DNA of 64,000 bases from Streptomyces spinosisporus (GTDB taxonomy: Bacteria; Actinomycetota; Actinomycetes; Streptomycetales; Streptomycetaceae), in assembly GCF_022698145.1 (NCBI RefSeq), contig NZ_JALDAX010000030.1:1-64000 (forward strand), read 5' to 3'. The translations under genes were made by a program, and so were the position numbers. Under the pieces are notes generated by a model. The model was given only the letters and a program-made list of their open reading frames with translations, was not told the DNA's origin and made no database searches. This document shows positions 1 through 8,272 of the stretch, piece by piece. Numbering within the stretch: the stretch's first letter is position 1; each line of letters begins with the position of its first letter.

Positions 1-100
1 CATGCCGTTCGTCTGGTACCGCATCGCGCTCGGCATCGTCATCATCGCCCTGGTCACGGCGGGCGCACTGAGCCCGCACGCGGCGGAGTCCGCGAGCTGA
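1..100 (+). CDS. uppP: Undecaprenyl-diphosphatase (UppP/BacA), C-terminal end only
   Basis: Only the last ~32 residues are inside the window, so the gene is partial at its 5' end. The visible residues start FVWYRIALGIVIIALV and end in a short polar tail. A Tyr-Arg-(Ile) followed by one hydrophobic helix is the usual C-terminus of the UppP/BacA integral membrane phosphatase, which recycles undecaprenyl pyrophosphate for peptidoglycan synthesis. The stop is TGA at 98-100. The assignment rests on this short segment alone; another polytopic membrane protein ending in a similar helix cannot be excluded. About 130 bases without a recognisable feature follow. Confidence 0.6.
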   Translation, partial: MPFVWYRIALGIVIIALVTAGALSPHAAESAS

Positions 101-234
101 GCGCTCAACGCCCTTGCGGGAGGCGCGAGTTCAGGGTCCTGGTGGCCACGGCCGGTGAAATCCGTGACCCATCACATACGGTCTGGGTAGCCGTCCGGTA
201 GCGCACTGTCAGCCCTTCCCCCTAGGCTTGTGCC

Positions 235-420
235 ATGTCCCCCGACTCCATGCCCCCTGGTTCCGTACGCTTACGGTCGGCCGCCGAGGTGAACGAGCAG
301 ATCCGCGCCCTGTGGATGCGCGCGGGCGGCACCCTGTCGGCCCAAGAGCGCGCGGAGTACGAGCTGTTGGTGGTCGAGTGGGCGGCCGCGATCCGCGCCG
401 ACGTCATCGAGGCGGCGTGA
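235..420 (+). CDS. Small conserved hypothetical protein with a TTA leucine codon
   Basis: This 61-residue acidic, helical, soluble protein has no signal peptide or membrane segment. The body (about residues 14-61) looks like a single helical hairpin rich in Glu, Ala and Arg. The ATG at 235 follows a pyrimidine-rich leader with no strong Shine-Dalgarno sequence. Codon 13 (271-273) is TTA, the rare leucine codon read by the bldA tRNA in Streptomyces, so translation may be developmentally gated. Its 3' end overlaps the end of the convergent monooxygenase gene by 17 bases. The function is unknown. Confidence 0.6.
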   Translation: MSPDSMPPGSVRLRSAAEVNEQIRALWMRAGGTLSAQERAEYELLVVEWAAAIRADVIEAA

Positions 421-1384
421 CCGCGTCCCGCACGAGTTCGTACGAGCGCAGACGGTCGGCCAGGGCGTAGACCGGCGTCACCAGCATCAGTTCGTCCGCC
501 CCGGTCGTCTCGACCAGATCCGCCAGCCGCCCGGCGACCGTGTCGGGTGTGCCGTGTGCCTGCTGCGCGCGGAAGGCCGTCAGCGCCTGCGCCTCCTCCG
601 GGGTGAACGTGTGGGTCGCCGCCTCCCGCGGAGTGGGAAAGGGAAAGTCGCCCCGCCCTTTCAGCAGCCCGGCCTTGACCACGTCCATCGGACCCGCGAG
701 CCAGGCCGCCTCCTTCTGCGTCTCGGCGCACACCGTCTCCACGCAGACCAGCACACGCGGGCGCTCGCACCAGCGCGAGGGGACGAAGTGCTCGCGGTAG
801 TGCGCGAGTCCGGCGAGGGTGTTGTCGGGACGGATGTGATGCGCGAAGGCGAGCGGCAGGCCGAGCTCCGCGGCGAGCCCCGCACCGGCCGTGCTCGACG
901 CCAGCAGCCACGGCTCGGGGAGCGTGCCGAGCGCGACCTCGTCCACCAGGAAGCGCAGGATCGCCGACACGTCCCCGCGGTACTCCTCGTCGGTCGTCGG
1001 TCCGGCACCCCGGCGAAGGGCCCGTGCCGTCGGCTCGTCGAAGGTGCCCGGGCCCCGTCCGATGCCCAGGTCGATCCGGTCCGGGTGCAGTGCGGCCAGG
1101 GTGCCGAACTGCTCCGCCAGCATGATCGGCGCGTGGTTGGGGGCGAGTACGCCACCGGACCCCACCCGCAGAGAGGACGTCGACGCCGCCGCGTGCGCGC
1201 ACAGGACCACCGGGGGAAACGCCCCGATGGCCGGCGAGTGGTGGTGCTCGGCGTACCAGAGCCGCCGGTGACCGAGGTCCTCGATGCGCCGGGCGAACTC
1301 AATGGTGTCCCGTAGCGTGTCCACGGCCGGGGCGCCCGACTGGACCATGGCCACTTCGAGCGCGCTGAGCGGGGTGGTGATCAT
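404..1384 (-). CDS. LLM-class flavin-dependent oxidoreductase (luciferase-like monooxygenase)
   Basis: The 326-residue protein begins MITTPLSALEVAMVQSG and has the (beta/alpha)8 luciferase-like pattern: RRLWYAEHHHSPAIG near residue 60, a VGSGGVLAPNHAP loop, DLGIGRGPG and a C-terminal half ending in LMLVTPVYALADRLRS. Members use reduced FMN or F420 to oxidise small organic substrates. The 'MsnO8-like' branch fits the YAEHH and GGV motifs. The start ATG at 1384 was chosen because the family N-terminus begins a few residues before the first beta strand. The reading frame stays open upstream, but that part has no family resemblance. The substrate is unknown. Confidence 0.85.
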   Translation of the reverse strand: MITTPLSALEVAMVQSGAPAVDTLRDTIEFARRIEDLGHRRLWYAEHHHSPAIGAFPPVVLCAHAAASTSSLRVGSGGVLAPNHAPIMLAEQFGTLAALHPDRIDLGIGRGPGTFDEPTARALRRGAGPTTDEEYRGDVSAILRFLVDEVALGTLPEPWLLASSTAGAGLAAELGLPLAFAHHIRPDNTLAGLAHYREHFVPSRWCERPRVLVCVETVCAETQKEAAWLAGPMDVVKAGLLKGRGDFPFPTPREAATHTFTPEEAQALTAFRAQQAHGTPDTVAGRLADLVETTGADELMLVTPVYALADRLRSYELVRDAVTPPR

Positions 1385-1513
1385 TCGGCCAGTATAGGAA
1401 GCGCTCACCCGCGTCCCGGTGGTGAGGCCTGCGAACGACGGCCGCGGACACGGAAGTTGGGTTGTTGCCGTACACCTCTTGGCCCCGCACGCCCCATGCC
1501 CAACACTTGGCCG

Positions 1514-1999
1514 ATGACCCAGCGCGTGCAGCTCGCGACCGTGATGGACCGGCTGGCCGTCGACGAAGTCGTCACCGACTACGCGGCGGCCGTGGACGAC
1601 GGCGACTGGGAGGCATACCAGCGGCTGTTCACGCCCGACGGACGGGCGGACTACCGCTCGGCCGGCGGCGTCGAGGGAAGCGCCCGCGAGATCGCCGCCT
1701 GGCTCGCCGAGAACCTGCGCCTCTTCCCGATGCGCCAGCATCTGATCGTCAACCGCCGGGTGCGGTTCGAGACCCTGGACCAGGACACCGGCGACACCGC
1801 GCGCGTGCGGGCCGACTACGTCAACCCGATGCGGTTCACCGCCGACGGCGCCGGAGCCGCCGCTCCCGACTTCGTGTGCGGCGGCCGCTACGCCTTCGGG
1901 CTGCTGCGGACCTACGACGGCTGGCGGCTCACCGAGGTCGTCGTACAGGAGAAGTGGCGGCGCCTGCCCGAGCCGGACGCCGCGCGTGTGACCGACTGA
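1514..1999 (+). CDS. SnoaL-like / nuclear transport factor 2 family protein
   Basis: This 161-residue protein has the cone-shaped alpha+beta barrel pattern of the NTF2-like superfamily: an N-terminal helix (RLAVDEVVTDYAAAVDDGDW), a FTPDGRADYRSAGG strand-loop, RQHLIVNRRVRFE, and a C-terminal strand pair YAFGLLRTYDGWRLTEVVV. Such proteins act as small hydrolases, isomerases, polyketide cyclases or simple ligand binders, and no catalytic set can be assigned here. The start at 1514 (MTQRVQLATVMDRL) was chosen because it directly precedes the first helix; ATG at 1496 in the same frame would add six residues. Neither start has a good ribosome binding site. Confidence 0.75.
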   Translation: MTQRVQLATVMDRLAVDEVVTDYAAAVDDGDWEAYQRLFTPDGRADYRSAGGVEGSAREIAAWLAENLRLFPMRQHLIVNRRVRFETLDQDTGDTARVRADYVNPMRFTADGAGAAAPDFVCGGRYAFGLLRTYDGWRLTEVVVQEKWRRLPEPDAARVTD

Positions 2000-2070
2000 T
2001 CACCGGTGGCTCTGTCCACGATCAGCGAAAACACGCACACTGGAGCTTCTGGCGGGTAGGGAGGCTCTCC

Positions 2071-3645
2071 ATGAAGACCTTGGGTCACTGGCTCGCCTCG
2101 CCGTGGCGCCGCTCCGCGCTCGCCGCGCTGGCCGGCGCCCTGCCCGTGTTCGCCTTTCCCGCGCCCTCGCTGTGGTGGTTCGCCTATGTCGCGCTGGTCC
2201 CCTGGATCGTGCTGATCCGGACGGCACCGACCGGGAAACGGGCCGCCTACGACGGCTGGAGCGGCGGTTTCGGCTATCTGCTGGCGGTGCACCACTGGCT
2301 GCTGCCGAGCCTGCACGTGTTCATCTTCCTCATAGCCGTGCTCCTGGGCGCGCTGTGGGCCCCGTGGGGCTGGCTCGTACGGCGCTTTCTGGGCGGGATG
2401 CCCGGGCCGGGGCGCGGTCTCGCCGCCCTCGCCGTCCTGCCGTCGGGCTGGCTGATGGTCGAGCTGGTGCGCTCCTGGCAGGGCCTTGGCGGCCCCTGGG
2501 GCATGCTCGGCTCCAGTCAGTGGCAGGTGGAGCCCGCGCTGCGGCTCGCCTCGGTCGGCGGGGTGTGGCTGCTGAGCTTCCTGGTGGTGGCCGTCAACGT
2601 CTCGGTCGCCGTGCTGGTGTCGGTGCGCGAGTCGAGGGTTCCGGCGGTGGCGGGCCTCGTCGCGACGGCCGCCGCGACCTCGGCGGCCTGGGTGTGGTCG
2701 CCGCGCCCCGACGTCGACGGCCGGACGCGGATCGCCGTGGTGCAGCCGGGCGTCGTCGACGGTGCCGCGAGCGGTGACCGGCGCTTCGACCGCGAGGAGC
2801 GGCTGACCCGGCAACTCGTGGGCCGGGACGTCGATCTGATCGTCTGGGGTGAGAGCAGCGTCGGTTTCGACCTCGGCGACCGCCCGGACCTGGCGCGGCG
2901 GATCGCGGCGCTCTCCCGCGCGACGGGGGCCGACATCCTGGTCAACGTGGACGCCCGGCGCTCCGACAAGCCCGGTATCTACAAGAGTTCGGTGCTGGTC
3001 GGCCCCGGCGGCCCGACCGGCGACCGCTACGACAAGATGCGGCTGGTGCCGTTCGGCGAGTACGTCCCCTTCCGCTCGGTGCTCGGCTGGGCGACCTCGG
3101 TCGGCAAGGCGGCGGGCGAGGACCGCCGGCGCGGCACCGAGCAGGTCGTGATGGACGTGGGGCACGGGCTGAGCATCGGGCCGATGGTGTGCTTCGAGTC
3201 GGCATTCCCGGACATGAGCCGCCATCTCGCCGAGGACGGCGCGGACGTCCTCATAGCGCAGTCGGCGACGTCGACGTTCCAGCACAGCTGGGCGCCCGAG
3301 CAGCACGCCTCGCTCGCCGCGCTGCGCGCCGCCGAGACCGGCCGGCCCATGGTGCACGGGACGTTGACCGGCGTCTCGGCGGTGTACGGGCCGAGCGGGC
3401 AGCGGATCGGCTCCTGGCTCGGCACGGACGCGAGCAGCTCGCGGCTGTACGACATCCCGCTGGCGCACGGCACCACGCCGTACGTCCGCTACGGCGACTG
3501 GCCGGTGCAGCTCTCGCTGCTCGTCCTCGCCGGGTGGTGCGTCAGTGAAGGCGTGCGGGCCGTGCGGCTCAGGCGGCCCGGTCCAGCACCGCGCGTACCA
3601 CCCGCTCGCACAGCTCATGAGTCGCCAGTGCGTCCCGGGCGCTGA
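2071..3645 (+). CDS. lnt: Apolipoprotein N-acyltransferase
   Basis: The 524-residue protein transfers a third acyl chain onto the N-terminal cysteine of lipoproteins at the outer face of the cytoplasmic membrane. The N-terminal ~215 residues hold about six hydrophobic segments. A carbon-nitrogen hydrolase (nitrilase) domain follows with the Glu-Lys-Cys triad visible as Glu261 (VWGESSVGF), Lys322 (YDKMRLVPFGEY) and Cys374 (PMVCFESAFPD). The RLVPFGEYVP loop is diagnostic of Lnt. The ATG at 2071 follows a purine-rich GGGAGG at 2058-2063. The last 77 bases overlap the end of the convergent oxidoreductase gene, so the basic Pro/Arg-rich tail past residue ~500 may be poorly conserved. Several lipobox proteins in this window are potential substrates. 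Confidence 0.88.
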   Translation: MKTLGHWLASPWRRSALAALAGALPVFAFPAPSLWWFAYVALVPWIVLIRTAPTGKRAAYDGWSGGFGYLLAVHHWLLPSLHVFIFLIAVLLGALWAPWGWLVRRFLGGMPGPGRGLAALAVLPSGWLMVELVRSWQGLGGPWGMLGSSQWQVEPALRLASVGGVWLLSFLVVAVNVSVAVLVSVRESRVPAVAGLVATAAATSAAWVWSPRPDVDGRTRIAVVQPGVVDGAASGDRRFDREERLTRQLVGRDVDLIVWGESSVGFDLGDRPDLARRIAALSRATGADILVNVDARRSDKPGIYKSSVLVGPGGPTGDRYDKMRLVPFGEYVPFRSVLGWATSVGKAAGEDRRRGTEQVVMDVGHGLSIGPMVCFESAFPDMSRHLAEDGADVLIAQSATSTFQHSWAPEQHASLAALRAAETGRPMVHGTLTGVSAVYGPSGQRIGSWLGTDASSSRLYDIPLAHGTTPYVRYGDWPVQLSLLVLAGWCVSEGVRAVRLRRPGPAPRVPPARTAHESPVRPGR

Positions 3646-4474
3646 GCACCTTGCCCGCGCCCACGGCGTCGAGGAAGGCCAGCACGGCCTGCTCGATGCC
3701 GCGCTGGCGGGCCACGGGCACCCAGTCGCCGCGCCGCCGCACGGTGGGCTGGCCCTTGTGGTCGATCACCTCGGCGAGGTTGAGCACCTGACGCTTGGTG
3801 TCCTGCCCCGACACCTCCAGGATCTCCTCCGTCGAGCCGCTGAGCCGGTTCATCACGCCCAGTGCGGTGAACCCGTCGCCGGACAGCTGCAGCACGATGT
3901 GGTGCAGCAGCCCGTCCTCGACGCGGGCGCGCACGGTCACGTCGTCGACCGGCCCGGGCACCAGGAAGCGCAGGGTGTCCACGACGTGGATGAAGTCGTC
4001 GAGGACCATGGTGCGCGGCTCCTCCGGCAGCCCGATCCGGTTCTTCTGCATGAGGATCAGCTCGCGCGGGTGGTCGGCGCACTGGGCGTAGCCGGGTGCG
4101 TGGCGCCGGTTGAAGCCGACGGCGAGCGAGATGCCGCGCTCCTCGGCGAGGGTCACCAGCCGCTCGGAGTCGGCGAGTTCGTAGGCGAGCGGCTTGTCGA
4201 CGTAGGTCGGCACGCCCGCTTCCAGGAGCCGGGTCACGATCTCCGGGTGCACCGCGGTGGGCGCGTGCACGAAGGCGGCGTCCAGGTCCTGGGCGAGCAG
4301 CGCGTCCAGGGTGGCGTGCCGGTGGTCGACCGGGAGGTGCAGGCCGTCGCCGACCCGGTCGAGGGTCGCCGGTGTCCGGGTCTGCAGATGCAGTTCGATT
4401 CCGGGCAGGCCGCCGAGCACCGGGAGATAGGCCTTCTGCGCGATGTCGCCGAGTCCGATGCAGCCGACCTTCAC
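3569..4474 (-). CDS. Gfo/Idh/MocA family oxidoreductase
   Basis: The 301-residue NAD(P)-dependent dehydrogenase starts VKVGCIGLGDIAQKAYLPVL, a Rossmann fold with GLGDIA as dinucleotide-binding loop. It continues with AAFVHAPTAVHPEIV, the conserved YVDKPLAYELADSERL (the EKP-like lysine motif, here DKP) and VGFNRRHAP, then the C-terminal alpha/beta domain. Substrates in the family are sugars, inositols and related polyols; none can be named here. The GTG start at 4474 is preceded by GAAGGAGA at the right distance. It lies 13 bases downstream of the FAD monooxygenase gene on the same strand, so the two are probably cotranscribed. Its tail overlaps lnt by 77 bases in convergent orientation. Confidence 0.85.
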   Translation of the reverse strand: MKVGCIGLGDIAQKAYLPVLGGLPGIELHLQTRTPATLDRVGDGLHLPVDHRHATLDALLAQDLDAAFVHAPTAVHPEIVTRLLEAGVPTYVDKPLAYELADSERLVTLAEERGISLAVGFNRRHAPGYAQCADHPRELILMQKNRIGLPEEPRTMVLDDFIHVVDTLRFLVPGPVDDVTVRARVEDGLLHHIVLQLSGDGFTALGVMNRLSGSTEEILEVSGQDTKRQVLNLAEVIDHKGQPTVRRRGDWVPVARQRGIEQAVLAFLDAVGAGKVLSARDALATHELCERVVRAVLDRAA

Positions 4475-4487
4475 GGGGTGGTCTCCT

Positions 4488-5672
4488 TCAGCGCTTGCCT
4501 GCCGGTGTGCTGCCGGAAGCATACGGCTGCTGCGGCGGACGCCAGCCGGCGACGGAGTCGAAGCTGCGCAGGAGGAGTTCGGGAACCGCCTGGGACAGCA
4601 CGGCGATCGCGGTGTTCCGGACGGCGATCCCGGCGCGACCCGACATCAGGTTGAGGCGGGCGGCCCGGACCGACTGCCGTGCGATCGCGGTCGTACGGGG
4701 CAGCCGGGCCGCGCTGTAGGCGGCGAGATCGTCGTGGTGGTGGGCGAGCACGACCGCGTCCTCGACGGCCTGGCAGCCGCCCTGTCCGAGCATCGGCGGC
4801 ATGGCGTGCGCGGCGTCCCCGAGCAGGGCCACCCGGCCGCTGTGGAGGGCGGGCAGTGGCTCGTCGAGATGGTGGACGTCGTGCCGCAGGACGTCCTCGG
4901 GGCGGGTGGCGGCGAGGATGGCGGGGACCGGGTCGTGCCAGTCGCCGAAGCGGCGCAGCAGTTCCGCCTTCTCGTCGTCCGGCGCCCGTTCACCGGCCGG
5001 GGCGAGGGCGGCCGCGTAGGCGTAGATCCGGCCGTCCTTGAGCGGCTGCGTGCCCCAGAGGCAGCCGCGGCCCCAGGTCTCGTGCGGGGCGAACTCGACG
5101 CCGGGCAGCGGGACGACGACCCGCCAGGTGGTGAAGCCCGAGTGGACGGGGCCGGGGTGCCGCGGGAAGAGGGAGCGGCGTACGGCGGAATGGATGCCGT
5201 CCGCGGCCACGACGAGTTCGGCCTCCCACTCGCCGTCGGGGGTGCTCACCCGGGCCGGCCGGTCGGCGTCGCCGGGGTCGGTGATCGTGGCGGCGGCCGA
5301 GGTGTGGACGGCGTCTGGCGGGATCCGGGCGGCGAGGCTGGTGACGAGGGTTGACCGGTGCAGCAGCACGAGCGGTCCGCCGAAGCGCTCGGCGGACGCG
5401 TCCGCGGTGGAGCGGGAGAGCCAGCGCCCGCGCGGGGTGCGCAGCCCCGCGTCGCCCTGCCAGGCGGCGAGGTCCCGGATCTCCTCGCCGACGCCGATGA
5501 CGTCCAGCGCGCGCAGGGCGTTGGGCGCGAGCGAGATCCCGGCGCCGACCGGCTGCAGGGAGTCCGCCCGCTCCAGCACGGTGACCCGCAGGCCGCGCTG
5601 GTGCAGGGCCGCGGCCGCGGTCAGGCCGCCTATGCCGCCGCCGATCACGACGGCCCGCTTGGGGTGTGCCAT
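4488..5672 (-). CDS. FAD-dependent monooxygenase (salicylate-hydroxylase type)
   Basis: This 394-residue group A flavoprotein has three cofactor motifs in order: GGGIGGLTAAAALHQRG near residues 12-28 (GxGxxG Rossmann loop), AADGIHSAVRRSLFP near 160 (DG motif) and VALLGDAAHAMPPMLGQGG near 285 (GD motif). It lacks an N-terminal signal, so it is cytosolic. Family members hydroxylate or epoxidise aromatic or polyketide-like substrates with NAD(P)H and O2. The ATG at 5672 has AGGAGG just upstream. It is transcribed away from a TetR regulator, and two near-identical palindromes lie in the shared promoter region, implying repression by that TetR and induction by an aromatic or related ligand. Confidence 0.88.
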   Translation of the reverse strand: MAHPKRAVVIGGGIGGLTAAAALHQRGLRVTVLERADSLQPVGAGISLAPNALRALDVIGVGEEIRDLAAWQGDAGLRTPRGRWLSRSTADASAERFGGPLVLLHRSTLVTSLAARIPPDAVHTSAAATITDPGDADRPARVSTPDGEWEAELVVAADGIHSAVRRSLFPRHPGPVHSGFTTWRVVVPLPGVEFAPHETWGRGCLWGTQPLKDGRIYAYAAALAPAGERAPDDEKAELLRRFGDWHDPVPAILAATRPEDVLRHDVHHLDEPLPALHSGRVALLGDAAHAMPPMLGQGGCQAVEDAVVLAHHHDDLAAYSAARLPRTTAIARQSVRAARLNLMSGRAGIAVRNTAIAVLSQAVPELLLRSFDSVAGWRPPQQPYASGSTPAGKR

Positions 5673-5731
5673 GGGTCCTCCTTCGGTACGGCCCGCACGA
5701 GTCGGGGTTCCGGCCGGCTCGGGCAGTCGGT

Positions 5732-5747
5732 CACTACAGATGTAGTG
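5732..5747. promoter_or_regulatory. Probable TetR operator, site 1
   Basis: The site is a perfect inverted repeat, CACTACA-GA-TGTAGTG, in the divergent promoter region between the FAD monooxygenase and the tetR gene. It shares its 7-2-7 architecture with site 2 centred 33 bases away, about three helical turns. Confidence 0.7.
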
Positions 5748-5764
5748 TGCGCCTGCGTCGACTG

Positions 5765-5780
5765 TACTACAGGCGTAGTG
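5765..5780. promoter_or_regulatory. Probable TetR operator, site 2
   Basis: The site TACTACA-GG-CGTAGTG is the same 16-base palindrome as site 1 with changes at three positions. It lies 20 bases upstream of the tetR start, where repressor binding would block tetR transcription as well. Confidence 0.65.
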
Positions 5781-5800
5781 CCCCAGGTAGGTTGGTCCGT

Positions 5801-6403
5801 ATGTCGACCTCCTCCCCCGTGGGACCCCCGAGCGCCTCCCGCGCCGACCTCGTCGCGGACACCGCGCTCGCCCTGCTCGCCGAGCGCGGTATGCGCGGGC
5901 TCACGCACCGGGCGGTCGACGAGGCGGCCGGGCTCCCCCAGGGCTCCACGTCGAACCTCGCGCGAACGCGGCAGGCGCTTCTGGAGCTGGCGGTGCGCCG
6001 GCTGGCCGACCGTGAGGCGCGGGTGCTGGCGCTGCACGAGATGCCGGACCCGGCGGCCGGGCTCGCCGGACTGGTGGACGCGCTGGCCCTCGCCACCCAC
6101 CGCGCCCTGACCCGCAACCGCGAACTGACGCTCGCCCGCTACGAACTGGCCCTGGAGGCGACCCGCCGACCCGAGCTGCGCACGTACTTCGACGCGGCAG
6201 GCGCCCGCTTCCGCGATCAGCTCGCCGGCATGGTCACCGCGATGGGCTCGACCGATCCTGCCCGGCACGCCCTGTCGCTCGTGGCCTGGGCGGACGGCCT
6301 GATGTTCTCCTGCGTGGCGGGGTCCTTCAGCGCGGAGGTGCCGGGGCTGGGCGAGGTACGGGCCGGGTTGCAGGAGCTGCTGGACGGGATGCTCGGAAGG
6401 TGA
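5801..6403 (+). CDS. TetR/AcrR family transcriptional regulator
   Basis: The 200-residue regulator begins MSTSSPVGPPSASRADLVADTALALLAERG. The helix-turn-helix is readable at about residues 28-52 (MRGLTHRAVDEAAGLPQGSTSNLARTRQALLELA), where the usual Tyr/Phe after the HTH is replaced by Asn-Leu-Ala, typical of one TetR branch. The C-terminal ligand-binding domain is all-helical with a TetR_C_6-like pattern (LARYELALEATRRPELRTYF). The ATG at 5801 was chosen because it lies just downstream of two operators; an upstream in-frame ATG at 5666 would place the operators inside the gene. The likely target is the divergent FAD monooxygenase and its own promoter. Confidence 0.88.
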   Translation: MSTSSPVGPPSASRADLVADTALALLAERGMRGLTHRAVDEAAGLPQGSTSNLARTRQALLELAVRRLADREARVLALHEMPDPAAGLAGLVDALALATHRALTRNRELTLARYELALEATRRPELRTYFDAAGARFRDQLAGMVTAMGSTDPARHALSLVAWADGLMFSCVAGSFSAEVPGLGEVRAGLQELLDGMLGR

Positions 6404-6461
6404 GGGACCCTGGCTGTGAAATCGACTGGTGCGGGCAGGGCGGGCGGGACAGGATGCGGGG

Positions 6462-6983
6462 ATGACCACCGAGCGCCGTGAACCCGCCACCACCGCCGAC
6501 GAACGCACCATGCTGGAGGGCTGGCTCGACTACCACCGGCAGACCCTGGCCTGGAAATGCGAGGGCCTGAGCGACGAACAGCTGCGGACCCCCTCCGTGG
6601 CACCCTCCACCCTCTCGCTCATGGGCCTGGTGCGGCACATGGCCGAGGTGGAGCGAAGCTGGTTCCGCCGGGTCCTGGCGAACGAGCCGGACGAGCAGGC
6701 CGGGCCCATCTACTACGGCGACGACGACCCGGACGGCGAGTTCCGTCTCACCGAGGCGGACACCTGGGCGCAGGCGTACGCCACCTGGCAGGCCGAGATC
6801 GAGGCCGCGCGCGGCCATGCCGCCCGCTTCGCCCTGGACGACCTGTCCGCGGGCAAGCACCGGCGCACCGGTGAGCGCTTCAACCTGCGGTGGATCTACA
6901 CCCACATGATCGAGGAGTACGCGCGCCACAACGGCCACGCCGACCTGCTGCGCGAACGCATCGACGGCGCCACCGGCGACTGA
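6462..6983 (+). CDS. DinB superfamily protein (DUF664 / mini-circle type)
   Basis: This 173-residue four-helix-bundle protein has the metal-ligand histidine pattern of the DinB/YfiT family: a His in LMGLVRHMAEVERSWF (helix 2) and His residues in WIYTHMIEEYARHNGHADLLRE (last helix). In actinomycetes such proteins are often thiol-dependent S-transferases or isomerases using mycothiol. The ATG at 6462 follows the purine-rich GGATGCGGGG. It is 58 bases downstream of tetR in the same direction and may be read from the same transcript. The substrate is unknown. Confidence 0.8.
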   Translation: MTTERREPATTADERTMLEGWLDYHRQTLAWKCEGLSDEQLRTPSVAPSTLSLMGLVRHMAEVERSWFRRVLANEPDEQAGPIYYGDDDPDGEFRLTEADTWAQAYATWQAEIEAARGHAARFALDDLSAGKHRRTGERFNLRWIYTHMIEEYARHNGHADLLRERIDGATGD

Positions 6984-7086
6984 CGTCACCCGCGCCACCC
7001 GCACGGCCTCCGTACGGGGCGGGAGATCACCCGTGCGGGGCATCCTCCGCCCGTCCGCTGTCCCCCGGGCCACCGGACCCGTCATC

Positions 7087-7554
7087 GTGGCGCGCGTGCA
7101 TCGAACGACGACCACCGCAACACTCCTGGTCACCGTGGCCGTCTCGGCCCTCACCGGCTGCGTGACCATCCAGCGTCCACCGGCATCCGTGCCGCCCCGC
7201 CCCTCCTCTGCACACCCGGACGGCGACGCCGGCCCACAGATCGTCCAGGCACCGGCCCGCGAGGCACTGGAGATGATCGGCCCGTCCCGCCGCGCGGAGC
7301 CGAAACCACGTAATCACCAGCACCGGACGCCGACAGCGACAGCGGCCCCTGCCGAACGGAGACCCGCACCTCGACCGAGCGAGCGCCCCCACCCACGAGC
7401 GACGCCTCCGGCGGCGGAGCCGCAGCGGCAGCCGCGCGTCGACATCCCGGATCTGACCAAGGGGACGGACCTCTGCGCCCTCGGCAGACAGTACGGCGGC
7501 TGGCGGGCCGACAGCCCGGAGGCGGCCATCTGCGAGCAGACGTACGGGCGTTGA
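7087..7554 (+). CDS. Putative lipoprotein, Pro-rich linker and conserved C-terminal motif
   Basis: This secreted protein of about 155 residues has a basic start (ARVHRTTTT), a hydrophobic segment and a lipobox LTGC, so it should be lipid-anchored. A long Pro/Arg/Ala-rich unstructured stretch follows, and then a compact C-terminal block DLCALGRQYGGWRADSPEA followed by ICEQTYGR, where Cys pairs may form a disulphide. That block looks like the conserved part. The start is uncertain: GTG at 7087, 7096 or 7033 are all in frame, and 7087/7096 give the best signal peptide. The function is unknown. Confidence 0.6.
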   Translation: MARVHRTTTTATLLVTVAVSALTGCVTIQRPPASVPPRPSSAHPDGDAGPQIVQAPAREALEMIGPSRRAEPKPRNHQHRTPTATAAPAERRPAPRPSERPHPRATPPAAEPQRQPRVDIPDLTKGTDLCALGRQYGGWRADSPEAAICEQTYGR

Positions 7555-7592
7555 GGCGGGCACAGGCGTCGGGGCCGGCGCAGCCGAAGGAG

Positions 7593-8180
7593 CTAACGCC
7601 CCTGTCGTGGCGGCCCCCAGTCGCCCTCCCCCGCCGGGCCGTCCGCGGCGAGACGCAGTTCCATGCGGGTGATGGCCGCCCGTACCCCGTCGCCGTAGCT
7701 GTCGTCCGCCAGGGCGTCGACTGCGCTGCGGGCCCGGTGCGCGTGGGTGCGGGCGGCGGTGCGGTGGCCGAGTCTGACGTAGTCGGCTGCCAGGTTCAGA
7801 TGGAGCGAGGGGTAGAGCGCACGTACCGCGAGTGCGCCGTCGTGCTCGGTGAGGCGGTCGCCGGTGAGCTCCTCCGCGGCCGTCAACGCCCGCAGGTCCC
7901 AGGCGAGTTCGTCCGCCGGGTCGTCCTGGGTGTCGGCCATGTAGTGGGCAAGGGTGCAGCGGTGCAGTGGATCGCCGTCCTCCCCGATCTCCGCCCAGAG
8001 CTGCAGGAAGCGGTGCCGGGCCTCCTCACGGTCACCGGCGTGATGGAGCATGACCACCTGCCCGATCCGCGTCATCACGGCATCCGGCGCCGTCTGCTCC
8101 TGTCCCTGGGCCACCGCGTCCTCCGCACACTCACCGGCTGCTCGCCTGTCCCGGTCGACGCTAACCGCAGCCCGCGTCAA
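7593..8180 (-). CDS. TPR-like helical protein, conserved hypothetical
   Basis: The 195-residue all-helical protein contains HCTLAHYMADTQDD-like and YPSLHLNLAADYVRLGHRTAARTHAHRARSAV segments; the latter reads as one tetratricopeptide unit. It has no signal or membrane segment. An internal ATG at 8075 (MTRIGQVVMLHHAGDREEARHR) coincides with the first predicted helix and could be the true start, which would shorten the protein to 160 residues. TPR proteins mediate protein-protein contacts; no partner is suggested by the neighbours. Confidence 0.65.
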   Translation of the reverse strand: MTRAAVSVDRDRRAAGECAEDAVAQGQEQTAPDAVMTRIGQVVMLHHAGDREEARHRFLQLWAEIGEDGDPLHRCTLAHYMADTQDDPADELAWDLRALTAAEELTGDRLTEHDGALAVRALYPSLHLNLAADYVRLGHRTAARTHAHRARSAVDALADDSYGDGVRAAITRMELRLAADGPAGEGDWGPPRQGR

Positions 8181-8272
8181 TCCCGGTCAGGCGGCACCGG
8201 GCCGGTGCACCCGAGGACCGGCCCGGCGGCAGCCTCACCCCACGTTCGGAATCATCCGACCGGTCGGCAGCC

